Positions 41,923-52,977 are shown, counted from the first letter of the stretch. The stretch is DNA of 64,000 nt from Hyposmocoma kahamanoa (GCF_003589595.1 NW_020654422.1:5174694-5238693); one strand, 5' to 3'. Notes: generated by a model not told the origin, from the letters alone. Made by a program: numbers and translations.

Positions 41923-44308
41923 ATGAACTATAATACATCGATCCATAACTGGCGATACGCTGAACAAGTAGTAACATACGAAAAGACAAAATGGGCAGTT
42001 AACACCTTCGAACCGTACAAAGCTCCGGGCCAAGATGGAGTATTCCCAGCACTCCTACAATGGGGCGGGGACACACTGGTCCAGCACCTGGTCGACATCT
42101 TTCGAGCCTGTCTAGCATTCAGCTATGTGCCCCACAGCTGGCGAGAGGTAAAAGTCATATTTATACCGAAACCAGGAAAAACCGACTACACTGACGCGAA
42201 GTCCTTCAGACCTATCAGCCTCACATCGTTCTTCCTGAAAACATTAGAAAGGCTATGTGACAGAGAACTGAGGGATGGTGCGCTTAAGAACATACCATTA
42301 CACGGAAACCAACATGCATACAGCCAAGGCAAATCCACGGAGTCGGCCCTACATGCCGTCGCGGGCAAGATAGAAGTGGCCCTCAAAAACAAAGCAATTT
42401 GCCTAGGCACCTTTATAGATTTTTTTTTTTTTTATAATAACGCACACACTCAACATAGCCCCGCACTAGGGAAACCCTGTGTCGCGGGTGCCATGGACAC
42501 ACATATAGACAACCACAAATTACACCCAAACTCACGAGAGAAATAATTGTAGGCCATACAAATATTTCTCCCGGCCCGGGAATCGAACCTGGGACCTCTG
42601 CGTGGCAGTCCGACATGGTAACCGTTCGGCCACGGAGGCAGTTGAAGATATTGAAGGAGCTTTCGATAAAACCAACTTCTCCAGCATACAATCAGCACTG
42701 AGAAGACACGAAGTGGATGAAGTGCTGATCAGCTGGATTAGCAACATGCTAAAACAAAGAACGATAAAAACAACAGCAAATGAGACCCCATGGGCCATAG
42801 TAGCGAAGGCGTGCCCTCAAGGGAAGGTACTGTCGCCACTGCTATGGAACATGGTCGTAAATGACCTCATCATCAAACTAAACAAAGAACATTTCTATAT
42901 AGTAGGATATGGTGATGACATAGCTATAGTGGTAACAGGAAATTATGCCAATACACTCTGCGACATAACACAAGCTGCACTCCGGATTGTGGAAAGATGG
43001 TGCAGAGCATACGAACTGTCGGTAAACCCGACAAAGACGGAACTAGTAATGTTTACAAACAAAAGACTACTGGGTAACTACCTACTACCCAAACTCTTCA
43101 GTACAGAACTAAAGTTATCAACCGAAGTCAAGTACCTGGGGGTAATACTAGACAACAAGTTGAACTGGAACAAGCATCTGAACAACAAAATTCAAAAAGC
43201 CACTGTCACCTTCTGGCAGTCCCATAGAATGGTGGGTAAACAATGGGGACTTTCACCCAAGATAACATTATGGCTCTACACAGCGGTGATAAGACCCGTG
43301 ATCAGTTACGGCGCTATAATATGGTGGCGACGAACCAAGCTGACAACTGCAACCGACAAGCTGGACAAATTCCAAAGACTCGCCTGCGTGGCGACGACCG
43401 GCTGCATGAGGACAACACCAACAGCAGCCCTCGAAGCGATGCTGGACCTGCGACCCCTCCCACTGTTCATCAGACAGGAAGCGGCGTCAACAGCAGTGCG
43501 TTTAAATAGAGCCGGCCTTTGGAAGCACATGAGGACCCCACACACAGAAATCCTCTATAAGACTGTCAATGAGGCACCGCTACTAGAGGCGGCTGTGGAT
43601 AGGATCCCAAAACAATACACCTTCGACAAAAAATATAAGATACAATTGTTTGAAGAACCCAATGAAGGAATGAACCCCAGAGAGGTCCGCGTCTTCACTG
43701 ACGGATCTAAAACGAATTCAGGAAAAGGTACTGGGGTATTCTCATAAGACCTCAATATCAGGATATCAACACCACTTGGTGACCACAACACAGTATTCCA
43801 GGCTGAATGCATGGGCGTCAATCTGGCGGCAGAAGCAATCATAGCGAGAAGAGTTAAGAACCACTCCATTCGAATACTCTCCGATAGTATGTCAGTGCTA
43901 CAAGCACTGAATAGCTATGACATAGACTCAGGGCTCATTTATGAATGCCATCAAGCACTCATGGAGGTATGTATACAAAACCACGTAACCTTACAGTGTA
44001 TTAAAGGACACAGCGGCTCACGTGGCAATGATGCGGCAGATGAACTAGCCAAAAAAGGGTCGGAGATGGACGCTGTAGGACCAGAACCCATAGTATCCCT
44101 CCCCTACCAATGGTTCAGAACAACTATACACAAAGGTACAAAATCGTCACATAATAATGCATGGACGACCCTTACGGTCTGTAGACAGGCGAGGGAAGCA
44201 CTCCCAACGCTCAATGCCAGTTTATCTCGCATATTTATTAAACTCAAAAGGCAAGAGGCAAGAGAGGTCGCATTTGCTTGTACAAATATTGTAGATTGCC
44301 AAGTGTAG
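41923..44308 (+). pseudogene. LOA reverse transcriptase and RNase H, interrupted by SINE-A
   Basis: RT segment 1 (41923-42420): KAPGQDGVFPALLQ, VKVIFIPKPGKTDY, FRPISLTSFFLKTLER and NQHAYSQGKSTESALH, ending GTFID. After the SINE the frame resumes IEGAFDKTNFSSI, then ACPQGKVLSPLLWN, VGYGDDIAIVVTGNY (about 42905-42935; YGDD, not YADD), NPTKTELVMF and VKYLGVILDNKLNW. RNase H follows: VRVFTDGSKTNSGKGTG, FQAECMGVNLAAEA, IRILSDSMSVLQAL and KGHSGSRGNDAADELAKKG, so all catalytic acids are present. A TAA at 43745 breaks RNase H. The C-terminus is cut soon after SRIFIKLKRQ. Removing the SINE restores the frame exactly. Confidence 0.92.
42421..42645 (-). mobile_element. tRNA-headed SINE, family A, copy c, inside LOA RT
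   Basis: Minus-sense SINE with a 13-base T-run (A-tail) at 42421-42433 and head at about 42645. It is flanked by agat (42417-42420 and 42646-42649), the likely target duplication. It splits the RT codons for GTFID and IEGAFD. The tRNA-like part reads tggccgaacggttaccatg (box A) and aggttcgattcccgggc (box B) on the minus strand. Confidence 0.92.
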
Positions 44309-44561
44309 CTTTCATAATTTGTAGACTTTATTTTTATGGCAGAAGCCTATTTTCAGTAGTAAACTAGAGACTGGGCTGCAGTGGTACTGTTTAAAATTCT
44401 AATATTAAGGTCGCTCCCCGAAGTCTTAAGCAAAAGGAGGCTGCTGAGATTCCTGGAGGAGCTTGGGTGGCACGAGTAGGACCCTGCACCCACCACACGC
44501 AAAATAGGCGCCTTGACGTCGAGTTGCGGACACCAGCCCGTTGCACCAAGTACCAAGTACC

Positions 44562-44797
44562 AACGCGTACACACTCATAGCCCCGCACTAGGGAAACCCT
44601 GTATCGCGGGTGCCATGGACACACAATGTGTGTATAGATATATATAAATGTGTCATATAGACAACCATAAACTCCACCCAAACTCACGGGAGAAATAAAT
44701 GTAGGCCATACAAATATTTCTCCCGGCCCGGGAATCGAACCCGGGACCTTTGCGTGACAGTCCAGCATGGTAACAGTTCGGCCACGGAGGCAGTTAA
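44562..44797 (-). mobile_element. tRNA-headed SINE, family A, copy d (body and head)
   Basis: The body begins at the LOA junction (aacgcgtacacactcatagc) and runs to the head complement ggccacggaggcagtt at about 44793. Box B (cgggttcgattcccggg on the minus strand) is intact. It carries a ~35-base AT/GT-rich expansion at 44625-44655 not seen in copies a-c. Confidence 0.85.
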
Positions 44798-44859
44798 AAA
44801 ATAATACACACATCCAAGAGTTTTCTTTTGAGCGTGAATGGTAAATCGCCTTTTGTCAG

Positions 44860-45110
44860 GTGTTTCATAGACCAATAGCCCTTCCAAGCGTTTTCAGTGC
44901 GTCTTGTGATTTCAGCATCTTGCCTGCTCTGGAAGAATATTGGCCTAAATACACGTACTTATCATGCATATACTCAATTCCCCCATCCCCTACCTTTATC
45001 CTGTGATCTATGGAGTTGTTCATGCAAAGTCCAGCCTTGAGGCTTGCGATGTTGAGTTGGTTCAACATTGTGCCGAGTTATTAAATGAGTTATTAATAAT
45101 AATAATAATT
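44860..45110 (-). mobile_element. RTE-type LINE fragment (RT region)
   Basis: The minus frame reads MLNQLNIASLKAGLCMNNS, then VGDGGIEYMHDKYVYLGQ and LKTLGRAIGL. LKAGLCMN (usually GLKMN..KTK) and a Y.YLGQ motif are hallmarks of RTE/BovB RT just after the catalytic YADD. The segment between MN and VGDG is shortened. It ends at a TAA repeat (45095-45112). Confidence 0.75.
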
Positions 45111-45112
45111 CT

Positions 45113-45509
45113 TTTTAATGGGCGATTCCAGTGAACTAAATATAAAAGTTATTCAACTCCAATCGACTTAACGACTCTGGTTATTTTGTTGTAGTTGAAT
45201 TTCTAACCCAGTCTGTATTTTCATGATGACTCATTTTCAAGTTCAGTGAGTCGATGAGTAAAAACTGCCATGGTACGGCCCGCGGTAACTGTACAGGAAA
45301 TAAGGGCCGCTGGGGGTACGATACTGCTGCGGAAAACATTCGTCCTGATTGGCTTGGTAAGCTTAGAGCACGCACACACATATCTGCTAACAATAGTCAG
45401 CTGATGGACTTGGCAGTTGAAGTAACTGCATAAAGCAGACTATGACCATACATTTTAACCATTGCGGTCGTTAAGGTGCATATTGTATATTTTTGTTACA
45501 AATAAAAAA
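45113..45509. other. no recognised feature
   Basis: Moderate GC between 45250 and 45420 (ggtacggcccgcggtaactg). The minus frame 45393-45181 has no motif. Confidence 0.3.
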
Positions 45510-46004
45510 ACAAATGCTACCTTACCTAATACGTTATCCTCATGTAACTGAGCATGCGGAGTCGTTACAGCTTCGCAGAGATATAGCGTCTCTTAGCGTA
45601 TTCTATCGCCTGTACCACGGTGAGTGCTCTGAAGAGTTATTCAACCTTATCCCTTCCTCTCCTTTCCATCAGCGGACCACCCGTGCCGGACTGCGTTGCC
45701 ACAGTTGGACGGTCAGTTCAATACCGTCCCGCACTAAAAAGTTTGGCAATTCGTTCTTATGCCGAACCATCAAATTGTGGAACCAACTCCCGGCGCATGT
45801 ATTCCCTCCCCTCTATAACATCGGGTCCTTCAAACGTAGTGTGAAGAAGCATTTGGCCAGACCGGCAAAATGATAGTGACGGAGTGAAGATATTTGTGTT
45901 TTCCATCCGTTACTCTCATCTCTGGACTGTATTCGCACTTTCCATCAGGCGCGGTGCAGTCATTTTGCCGAGTCACAATAAAAAAAAAAAAAAAAAAAAA
46001 AACG
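45510..46004 (+). mobile_element. 3' end of family J LINE (subfamily 1)
   Basis: The frame 45493-45873 carries ESLQLRRDIASLSVFYRLYH, GECSEELFNLIPSSPFHQ, IPSRTKKFGNSFLCRTIKLW and NQLPAHVFPPLYNIGSFKRS, colinear with the C-terminus of the copy at 5660-7013. A UTR with cgcactttccatcaggcgcg follows, then a 24-base A-tail (45979-46002). It is strongly 5'-truncated but without stops in the kept part. Confidence 0.88.
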
Positions 46005-46230
46005 TTATTTAGAATGTTTAAATGTTATAACTGGATGATAAAATGGCAACTTATGCAAAGCTACGGATGTAGTAGCACTTTAAACGTGTTTTACATTTTC
46101 TTAATGCTGAATTCTAAATATTCACTTTGATAAATTATATCACATGAATCAAAAGATATTTTACTACGACAAAGAAGATATGTACACGAAAAAGAAACCC
46201 CCTGACATCAATAAGGTCCTGCGTTTTACA

Positions 46231-46532
46231 CAGAGCAACAGAGCCTTGTGAAAGAATCCGTCCAGTGAAGTACTGCCACTTTATTTACTTCTACTGCCAA
46301 GTAGTAATGTTAGCATTACTGCGTACCGGTTTAGAAGGGTATGGGTGTTGGTGAAATTACAGGCACATGGGACTTATTAACTTATGTCTCAGGGTGACGG
46401 GCGCAGAGGCAGTGCCCCTCAAATCTTTGCGATTTAAAGCTCCCAGTGGCACTGCAACTATTATGGACAGGCGTGTAACTTACCATCAGGCGCACGACTT
46501 GTTCGTCCCTTCAGTTGATATCATAAAAAAGA
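46231..46532 (+). mobile_element. S1 SINE-like element
   Basis: A near-complete copy from cagagcaacagagccttgtg to cagttgatatcataaaaaag, with gtgcccctcaaatctttgcg and caggcgcacgacttgttcgt. Confidence 0.85.
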
Positions 46533-47315
46533 AAATTGTTTTACAACTATTCCTATGAAAACTGCTTCTAAGATTCAGTCAACAATGTATATAAATTTGC
46601 ATCCTTTTTTACGCGTATCGCATAATCACGTGCACTGTCCTATTAAAACCAGTGATACCAAATTTGAGGCGCCTACAAATAATGCCGCATCCAAATTTAG
46701 AAACCCTGACATTTTTCTAATCTTACGGGTTGCAAAGCTTGAAGTGCCGATACCGAAATAGAGTAAACCTCGTTCGGTTTTATGCCCCTGCGCAGATTCG
46801 GTCGCGGTTGCAACTATAGCGACGTGATGAACGATATCTTTTGCTCATTTATAAATATGAACAACACCAGATTTATGGATGTACCGTGAAACATTCTTCT
46901 GATTTTTCATAACAGATAAAGATACACGTAAAACAAATGTAAAGAAAGTTACAGCAATATTAAAATAAACAATAAAAAAAAGGAAATGTAATTATCATAA
47001 AAAAGCTATTCAATAAAATCTTAGAACTCTAATAGTGTAGTTACGTCGCCTAAACTAAGTAAATAACTACTTTAGATATCTTGTGCATAGTATATATTGC
47101 CTTGGAATGTTGATAGAATATTATCTAATGAACTTGAAATTTAATAGGACCTGTTATAAAACAGCAGGATTTAAAAATGATGATCTGAATCCAAGAAAGA
47201 AACCTACAGATATAAAGAATTAATGCAGCTTAGTCAGTGGATATTATAAAAAAAAAGAATAGTGTGAAGTGGATTGACCTAAACTGGATCAAAACGGTTA
47301 AAATTAAACGAGTTT
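46533..47315. other. no recognised feature
   Basis: 46555-46815 is a little GC-richer (acgcgtatcgcataatcacg, ttcggtcgcggttgcaac) with a 68-codon frame and no motif. The rest is AT-rich. Confidence 0.3.
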
Positions 47316-47566
47316 TAGTAGCAGTACACGTCCTTGTAAAGGAGTTCGTCCAGGTAAGTAATGCCACCTTTCATATTTCTGCCGCCAATCAGTAATGTGA
47401 GCATTAATACGTTCAGGTTTTGGATTTGTCAACTCATGTTTCAGGGTAACGGCCGCAGTGGCAGTGCCCCTCAGATCTTTACGATTTAAACCACTAGGTG
47501 GCACTGCAACTGCTATGGACAGACGTATCGCTTGTGACCAGTCGCACAACTTGTTCTTCTCGTTAA
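47316..47566 (+). mobile_element. S1 element with internal deletion
   Basis: tagtagcagtacacgtcctt, ttctgccgccaatcagtaat, gtgcccctcagatctttacg and cacaacttgttctt. About 25 bases between ggttttg and gatttgtcaactcatg are deleted and the A-tail is lost. Confidence 0.82.
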
Positions 47567-47687
47567 TAAGTAAGATATTTATGAAACAGAATTCCTAATA
47601 ATATACTTTTATATATGTATACACTTTGCACATTTGCAAAAACTTACAAAACAAGTCATGTAAAATAGAAATTGAAACTATTTACGG

Positions 47688-47886
47688 GTAGTTTCCGGGT
47701 AAGTTTTTTGTACTCAATTTTCTTTGCACAACGACTTTCGAAAATTTCTTTTTATTTAAATATTTATAGAATATCATCATGAAGTATTATTTATATTCTT
47801 TAATATTTCACTATGATATATTCGAGTAATTAAATAATAAAAATTGTCACCAAAATTGAGTACAAAAACTTACCTGAAAATTACTG
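47688..47886. mobile_element. foldback MITE (~200 bp)
   Basis: Terminal inverted repeats of about 33 bases (47688-47721 and 47852-47886) share ggtaagtttt(t)tgtactcaatttt, with one length difference and a few mismatches. The interior also folds back (gaatatcatcatgaagtatt against ttcactatgatatattc). It has no ORF. The class is unknown. Confidence 0.8.
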
Positions 47887-47934
47887 TTACCTATATCTCA
47901 GTCAGCCGTGACCATAGGACATGTAAAGGGCCCG

Positions 47935-48035
47935 AAACGTTGGCGTGTTTGAATAATCAAATATACGCGATGTAGAACTTCCGAAAAAATAGTGTCATTT
48001 CTATGTGTAATAATCGCGAAAACCTGAGAACTCGA
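47935..48035 (-). repeat. dispersed repeat R3, minus copy
   Basis: Complement of the 34032 copy: aaagggcccgaaacgttggc, gatgtagaacttccgaaaaa, atagtgtcatttctatgtgt and aataatcgcgaaaacctgag. Confidence 0.7.
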
Positions 48036-49033
48036 TAAGTCATATAAACGTCAATTTTTTTTATTGCTTTAAGACTACTGATTACTTTTGAAGAGCTCTT
48101 AAATGTTAAACCATTATAACGTGATAATAACCATTACTCTCTCTAAGGAAAAATTAAGGAATGCATGACGTGTCTCTTTTTGTGTATAAATTTCATTGAT
48201 AAGGTCATTTTTACATAATTTTGTAGTAAAGTCGCTGCGATGTGCACAGTGAAATGAAGTAAAAAAAATATTGCATTATTTGAAAAACGTACCTGATATA
48301 TATACATACTTTTTTATGTTTCACTTTGCGAGTCTATGTTTGGTTACCATAGCAACGCTTTATGTTTATGACTTTTCTGATTATTCATTAAAAGGTTTAT
48401 TTTACGAAAGCATTGACTTTTATATGTACGAAAGTTATGATTTTAGCAGTACCAAAATAGTACCAATTTGTAAAACCAAATATTGATTTAAATTAGGCTA
48501 CCGTTAGTTTATTTAGTCTTTAATTAGATACTTAATCAATTTTTTTTTTTTTCATTTCGCAAGTTATGTAATTTTTTATACGATCAAATTATTCTTAGAC
48601 AACAAAATTACAAGTGCAAATAATAAAAATATATTTTTATTCAATTTAAGACTCTTTATTATAACTTAAAGTAATTTGGGTTTTATTCCTAGATATCAAA
48701 ACTAAATCCATAATCGTAAATTTTATTAGAGTCGTTAAATCAGTATGATACTAGAAAACGTTGAAAAAGTTTAATGTCGGTACTTACACTTGTGAACTTA
48801 TTATAGTTTTTCCAAGTACCTGTACCATATTTTTATTATAAGTAGTTTTGAGTTAGGTAAACAAATTAAAAACGTATATATGTTTCAGGAAAATTCAATA
48901 TAATTATGTACATGCAGTGCACTTTTGCAGTTTCATTACGGTGCCCTAAGCCCCAGTGTGCTACATGTCTCAAATATAAAATTGTATGTATAAGACAACC
49001 ATGTGGCAATTTAATAAATATGAATGCGAATCA
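48036..49033. other. AT-rich sequence without recognised features
   Basis: About 1 kb, very AT-rich, with no frame of note (71 codons at 48271, no motif). Confidence 0.4.
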
Positions 49034-49095
49034 CATGTGAAATTACAGGCACATGGAACTTGTCAACTTGTGATAGTTTGACGGGCGCAGTGGCG
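49034..49095 (+). mobile_element. S1 element, middle part (split)
   Basis: tgaaattacaggcacatgga, acttgtcaacttgtgatagt and gacgggcgcagtggc are S1 sequence. The 5' part is missing. It is interrupted at about 49096 and resumes near 49530. Confidence 0.7.
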
Positions 49096-49529
49096 GCCGT
49101 TTATTGGTCATACTAGCATGTCATACTGATGCGACCAATAAAAATTGTTTGTATTAATAGTTATGTTTAATCAGCATTAATACCCTGTAAGCAAAATTAA
49201 ACTTATAAATTGCAAAAGTCGAACGGCATTGCTGTTTAGTGGCAGACAATTTTATAAGCAACGGTGTTATAAAAATGGAGACTCTGTATGGAACTGTTGT
49301 AAAGTTGGAAACGAAAATTGGCAGTGCCGTCAGATCCCAAAAGCCACTGTGCACTCCGTTCCGACATATGGAACAGAGCTGTGGGCAAAGACTGCCGACT
49401 GGCATAGAGTATTCGTACTCGAAAAGGGTGCGGTTCGTGCAATGGCGGGAGTATGTGATGATGTATCGACGGGCGACTATTTCAATAAACACCAAATTGT
49501 GACCCTTCCCAAGACCATTAGACCATTTT
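49096..49529 (+). mobile_element. CR1-type LINE fragment inserted in S1
   Basis: The frame 49229-49531 contains VPTYGTELWAKTADWHRVFV, LEKGAVRAMAGVCDDVS and FNKHQIVTLPKTI. This is the thumb region of CR1-like RTs (Y-G-ELW...LQK.AVRAI.G......FKK..IL.LP). The catalytic core is missing and both ends are truncated. Confidence 0.7.
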
Positions 49530-49632
49530 GATATTTGTGCTTTAAAGCTCCAGTGCAACTGGTATGGACAAGCTTTTCGCTTATCACCAGGCGCACGACT
49601 TGTTCTTCCCGTCACATGCTACCATAAAAAAA
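49530..49632 (+). mobile_element. S1 element, 3' part
   Basis: tttgtgctttaaagctccag, caggcgcacgacttgttctt and the tail cacatgctaccataaaaaaa complete the copy begun at 49034. Confidence 0.75.
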
Positions 49633-49654
49633 ATCCATGTTTGAATAACTAAAG

Positions 49655-49800
49655 AAAAAGTTTTATGTTTGCTACACATAGGAAATGAATTGTTTTTTCA
49701 AACAAACCAACATTTCGAGCTCTTTGCAAGTCCCATACTCACGACTGGTTAAAAAATTTGAAAAAACAATTTAGATCCGGAAAAACAGTTTCAAACAAGG
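49655..49800 (+). repeat. dispersed repeat R3, diverged
   Basis: tttgctacacataggaaatg, caaacaaaccaacatttcga, gctctttgcaagtcccatac and a final gaaaaacagtttca. It has the same block order as at 18930. Confidence 0.6.
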
Positions 49801-50097
49801 TTTTCATTTAGATAACCTATACGGCACCTACGATATATAAATAAAAATAGTTAAACGGAATAGAGGAGTTAAATTTACAGAAGAAACAATATAAAGTGAT
49901 GTACTCCCGTGTACAGTGCTATTGGTTACACTTTGTAAATTTTTGATAATTTTGTACAAGAAAAATATTTCACTTTACATTGCATTTTGTGACAACATTT
50001 TGTTACAAAATCGTACAGTGGCCGTAGCATGGCAGTATACGTGTGATAAACCTCCCCGTGACAGTATTTGTTTCAGTCGATAAAGCTAAGTTTGTTA

Positions 50098-50305
50098 TAA
50101 TTATTAATACACAGATCGAACACTCAGAAAAAGTCCTTCGATCCGGCCGGACCGAAGCCGGAACCAACGTCTACTTCTTCTAGAATACCGTGCCTGACGC
50201 TATACCAACTAAGCTACGGAACGAACCAGCGGACCTCACGAATTTTTCTATGTGCTTGTTGTCCTCTCTATGTATTTGGTTTTTCAACGACTTTTTAGTT
50301 AAGCT
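50098..50305 (-). mobile_element. tRNA-headed SINE, family B
   Basis: Minus-sense copy: cagatcgaacactcagaaaa, tccttcgatccggccgg, a box B region disturbed by a short duplication (accgaagccggaaccaacg), ctataccaactaagctacgg, cggacctcacgaatttttct and the 5' block caacgactttttag. Confidence 0.78.
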
Positions 50306-50982
50306 AAATTTGTTTATTTGGCAATGAACTGTTGTTATACAGTTTGAATACAAGGACAACGATTTGAATTTGCGCACGTAGCTATCTTTGTCGTTTAATT
50401 ATCACCGCGAAAACGATGAAACAAAAAATTTCGGGTTTTTGTTTCCGTTTTTGTATATTTTTCATTATATTAGTTATTATATACGTATTTTCTAATTACT
50501 CTCATGTATTGACCTGTATTAAAAATGTTCTCCTCACCTTTTTCCAATAATTTACATATATCAATTTGTTTGTCTTTATTATTTCTTTTCGTCCCGTTTT
50601 TAGGTTAATAAAATTACTATGCAGAACTGTCAAAATGTTTTAAAATCAGCCGTGACCTTGCAGCCATGTTTGGCACTGTATTAAAATTTAACAGTCATTG
50701 GTCGCGGCGTTCGCAATGACATAAAAATGTGAATGTCACGGTGCTCGCCATGTTAGCTATTGTGATAAAACTTTAAAATTTATCACTCGAATTTGAGACC
50801 TAAATGTAGATATAATAGCTTCATCGCGGAGGCATACTACGGGGCAAGAATACTTATTATGGACTACTCAATAACTTATACCACCACTTAGGTAGTTTTA
50901 AATTAATGAAAATATCAAATGTAGTCAATTAAACTCACTTTCGTTTTGGTTTTTCGTTTTCGTTTGGTGTTTCGGTTTTCGC
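50306..50982. other. no recognised feature
   Basis: AT-rich; 50690-50760 (ggtcgcggcgttcgcaatga) is GC-richer. A short TTTTCGTTTTGG run (50938-50985) leads into the next LINE. Confidence 0.35.
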
Positions 50983-52200
50983 TCTGGCATATCAACCTCG
51001 AATGCGGTTCTGGACCTCACTAATCATATCGTAAATAAGCTTGATAAGAAACACAAAGTTATTGGCATATTCCTTGACCTGGCCAAAGCTTTTGATACGA
51101 TCTCTGTACCCAAACTTATCGTTAAGATGGAAGGGCTTGGAATTAGAGGGGCTCAGCTTAAACTTTTTGAGAGCTACCTTACTGGCAGACGTCAATGCCT
51201 CAAAATAGGTGACTGGGTAAGCCATGACCTCCCTATCTCCTATGGTTTGCCTCAAGGCAGTATTCTCGGGCCAACCATGTTTTTGATTTACATTAATGAC
51301 CTCTGCCAGCTCCAGGTTCAAAATGCATCCATCTTCACTTACGCCGATGACACTGCCCTTATATTTCATGGCGACTCTTGGGAGGAGGTGTTTATTGCTG
51401 CACAGACTGGTTTCGACTCCGTAATTGCCTGGCTGAAAAGAAATCTTTTAACATTAAATGTGGAAAAAACCAAATATCTTACTTTTTCTTTATCTGGCAA
51501 GGGTCTTCCACCTACTTCTAAATATAATTTGGTTGCACACTCATGTATTCCCACTCAGGGTGTAATTTGTCAGTGCCCCAGACTTGATAATACTAACTGT
51601 GTCAAGTACCTGGGTGTCCAACTGGATCAGCACCTTAACTTCCACGCTCACATTGATGTCCTAACTGCAAGGTTGAGGAAACTTATATTCGTTTTCAAAA
51701 ATCTTCGCAGTGTTGCTGATGCCAGATTACTAAGGATGGTGTATCTCGCACTCGGTCAATCCATAACTTCCTACTGCATTACTACCTGGGGTGGTGCATG
51801 TAAGACCCATTTGCTGAAACTTGAACGAGCACAAAGAGCAGTTCTTAAGGTAGGTTGGCATCTTCCTTACAGATTCGCGACATCCGAGCTGTACTCCACA
51901 TGTAAGGTTCTCTCAGTGCGGCAATTATTTATATTAAATCTTACTTTGATCACACACCAAACAATACCATATGAACCACACAAGTATGCTCACGTAGGAA
52001 ACATCAAGTGTGCACTCCTGTATTAGTCCACAGCAAACTCGCACAGAGACATTTCTGTTTTCTCGGAAGCTACATATATAATTTCTTGAACAAAACTCTA
52101 AATATTTATCAATTAAGCAAAGCCGAATGTAAAACCAAACTCTCCGTCTGACTCGCCAGACTTAACTATTCTGATACAGAAAATATTATCATCACTCCGT
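50983..52200 (+). mobile_element. 5'-truncated L2/CR1-type LINE
   Basis: Starts inside the RT at GISTSNAVLDLTNHIV (about 50984) and keeps one open frame to 52026. The C-terminus continues in another frame (KLAQRHFCFLGSYIYNFLNK, SKAECKTKLSV) to about 52200. A UTR and tail are not clear. Sequence type is distinct from families J and K. Clade is inferred from the KAFDTI / YADDTAL pattern. Confidence 0.85.
50984..52026 (+). pseudogene. L2/CR1-type reverse transcriptase, long open fragment
   Basis: About 347 codons without a stop. Order of motifs: VIGIFLDLAKAFDTISVPKL (first catalytic Asp), YGLPQGSILGPTMFLIYIND, IFTYADDTALIFHG (51337-51370, catalytic pair intact), LLTLNVEKTKYLTF, VKYLGVQLDQHLNFHAHID, ITSYCITTWGGACK and LERAQRAVLKV. 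The first ATG at 51127 is internal to the domain and not the real start. A frameshift near 52018 replaces the C-terminus. All catalytic residues are intact, but the endonuclease and N-terminus are missing, so it cannot work alone. Confidence 0.88.
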
Positions 52201-52894
52201 AATGTAAAGGGCAATGCCCTTCGGCCATAGTAATTCAGGCCCACCATGGATTGGGATTGGACGGTTACAGAGTCCATTGGCAAGCCGGGATCGTCGTGCG
52301 AAGTTTCGGAATCCGTTATCGTGCCGCAGTAGTCGGTTAAATACGTAGTGTAAGCAACTTCTTTTATAATGCACAAACGCATAAACTGCCACGAGAGGAA
52401 ATGTCAAAATGACGTAATGTAATCGATTGAAAGATAATATCTTTTAATCGATTACATTTTATCGATATTATGTTACCGATGCAATAAGTATTATGGAATC
52501 AGTCGTTGTGCATTGAATTGGTGGTGGTGGTGGTTCGTGTGAATCATAATTCTTTTCTCAAAATAATATGAACAATTACAAACAAAAATATTTAATTTTC
52601 TTTGGTGTCCACTAGAACACATGTGAGATTTTAATCATAATTGTTTTATGATGCAAAAAATCGATTTTGAATAATTGCATTTCTAATTTTAAACTGACAA
52701 TCATTATTTTGCTTTTTGAATATCTGTTGCACAAGAATCATTTAAGATACTTTTAATAGTTTTTATTAATCCCAACTTTCCTTATTAATGCTAGTTGTGA
52801 TTGATTTGTTATGAAAAAATTTTGTTTTACTATATTATTATTTGTCTTGTTCACAGTTGGGCCTAAAATGGGCATAACCATTTGCACATACGCG

Positions 52895-52896
<2 letters not shown>
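52201..52896. other. no recognised feature
   Basis: AT-rich; an 11-base inverted pair (gatattatcttt..aatcgattaca and tgtaatcgattgaaagataatatc, about 52415-52455) includes the palindrome-like core taatcgatta. Confidence 0.4.

Positions 52897-52975
<79 letters not shown>
52897..52975. repeat. (CA)n microsatellite
   Basis: 79 bases of CA with a single AA interruption at about 52926-52928. The frames across it are artefacts. Confidence 0.98.

Positions 52976-52977
<2 letters not shown>

Larger units (their letters stand above)
38749..44561 (+). mobile_element. LOA/I-type non-LTR retrotransposon, near full length, inactivated
   Basis: The element has a ~630-base GC-rich 5' UTR, ORF1 (39382-40823), an ORF2 region with a partial AP-type endonuclease (40824-41486), RT (41923-43400) and RNase H (43680-44180), and a short 3' UTR ending in a caagtacc duplication instead of poly(A). 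It is flanked by a 13-bp target duplication. RNase H plus an R1/LOA-style endonuclease point to the LOA or I group. It is broken by deletions, stops, a frameshift and a SINE-A insertion (42421-42645). Confidence 0.9.
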
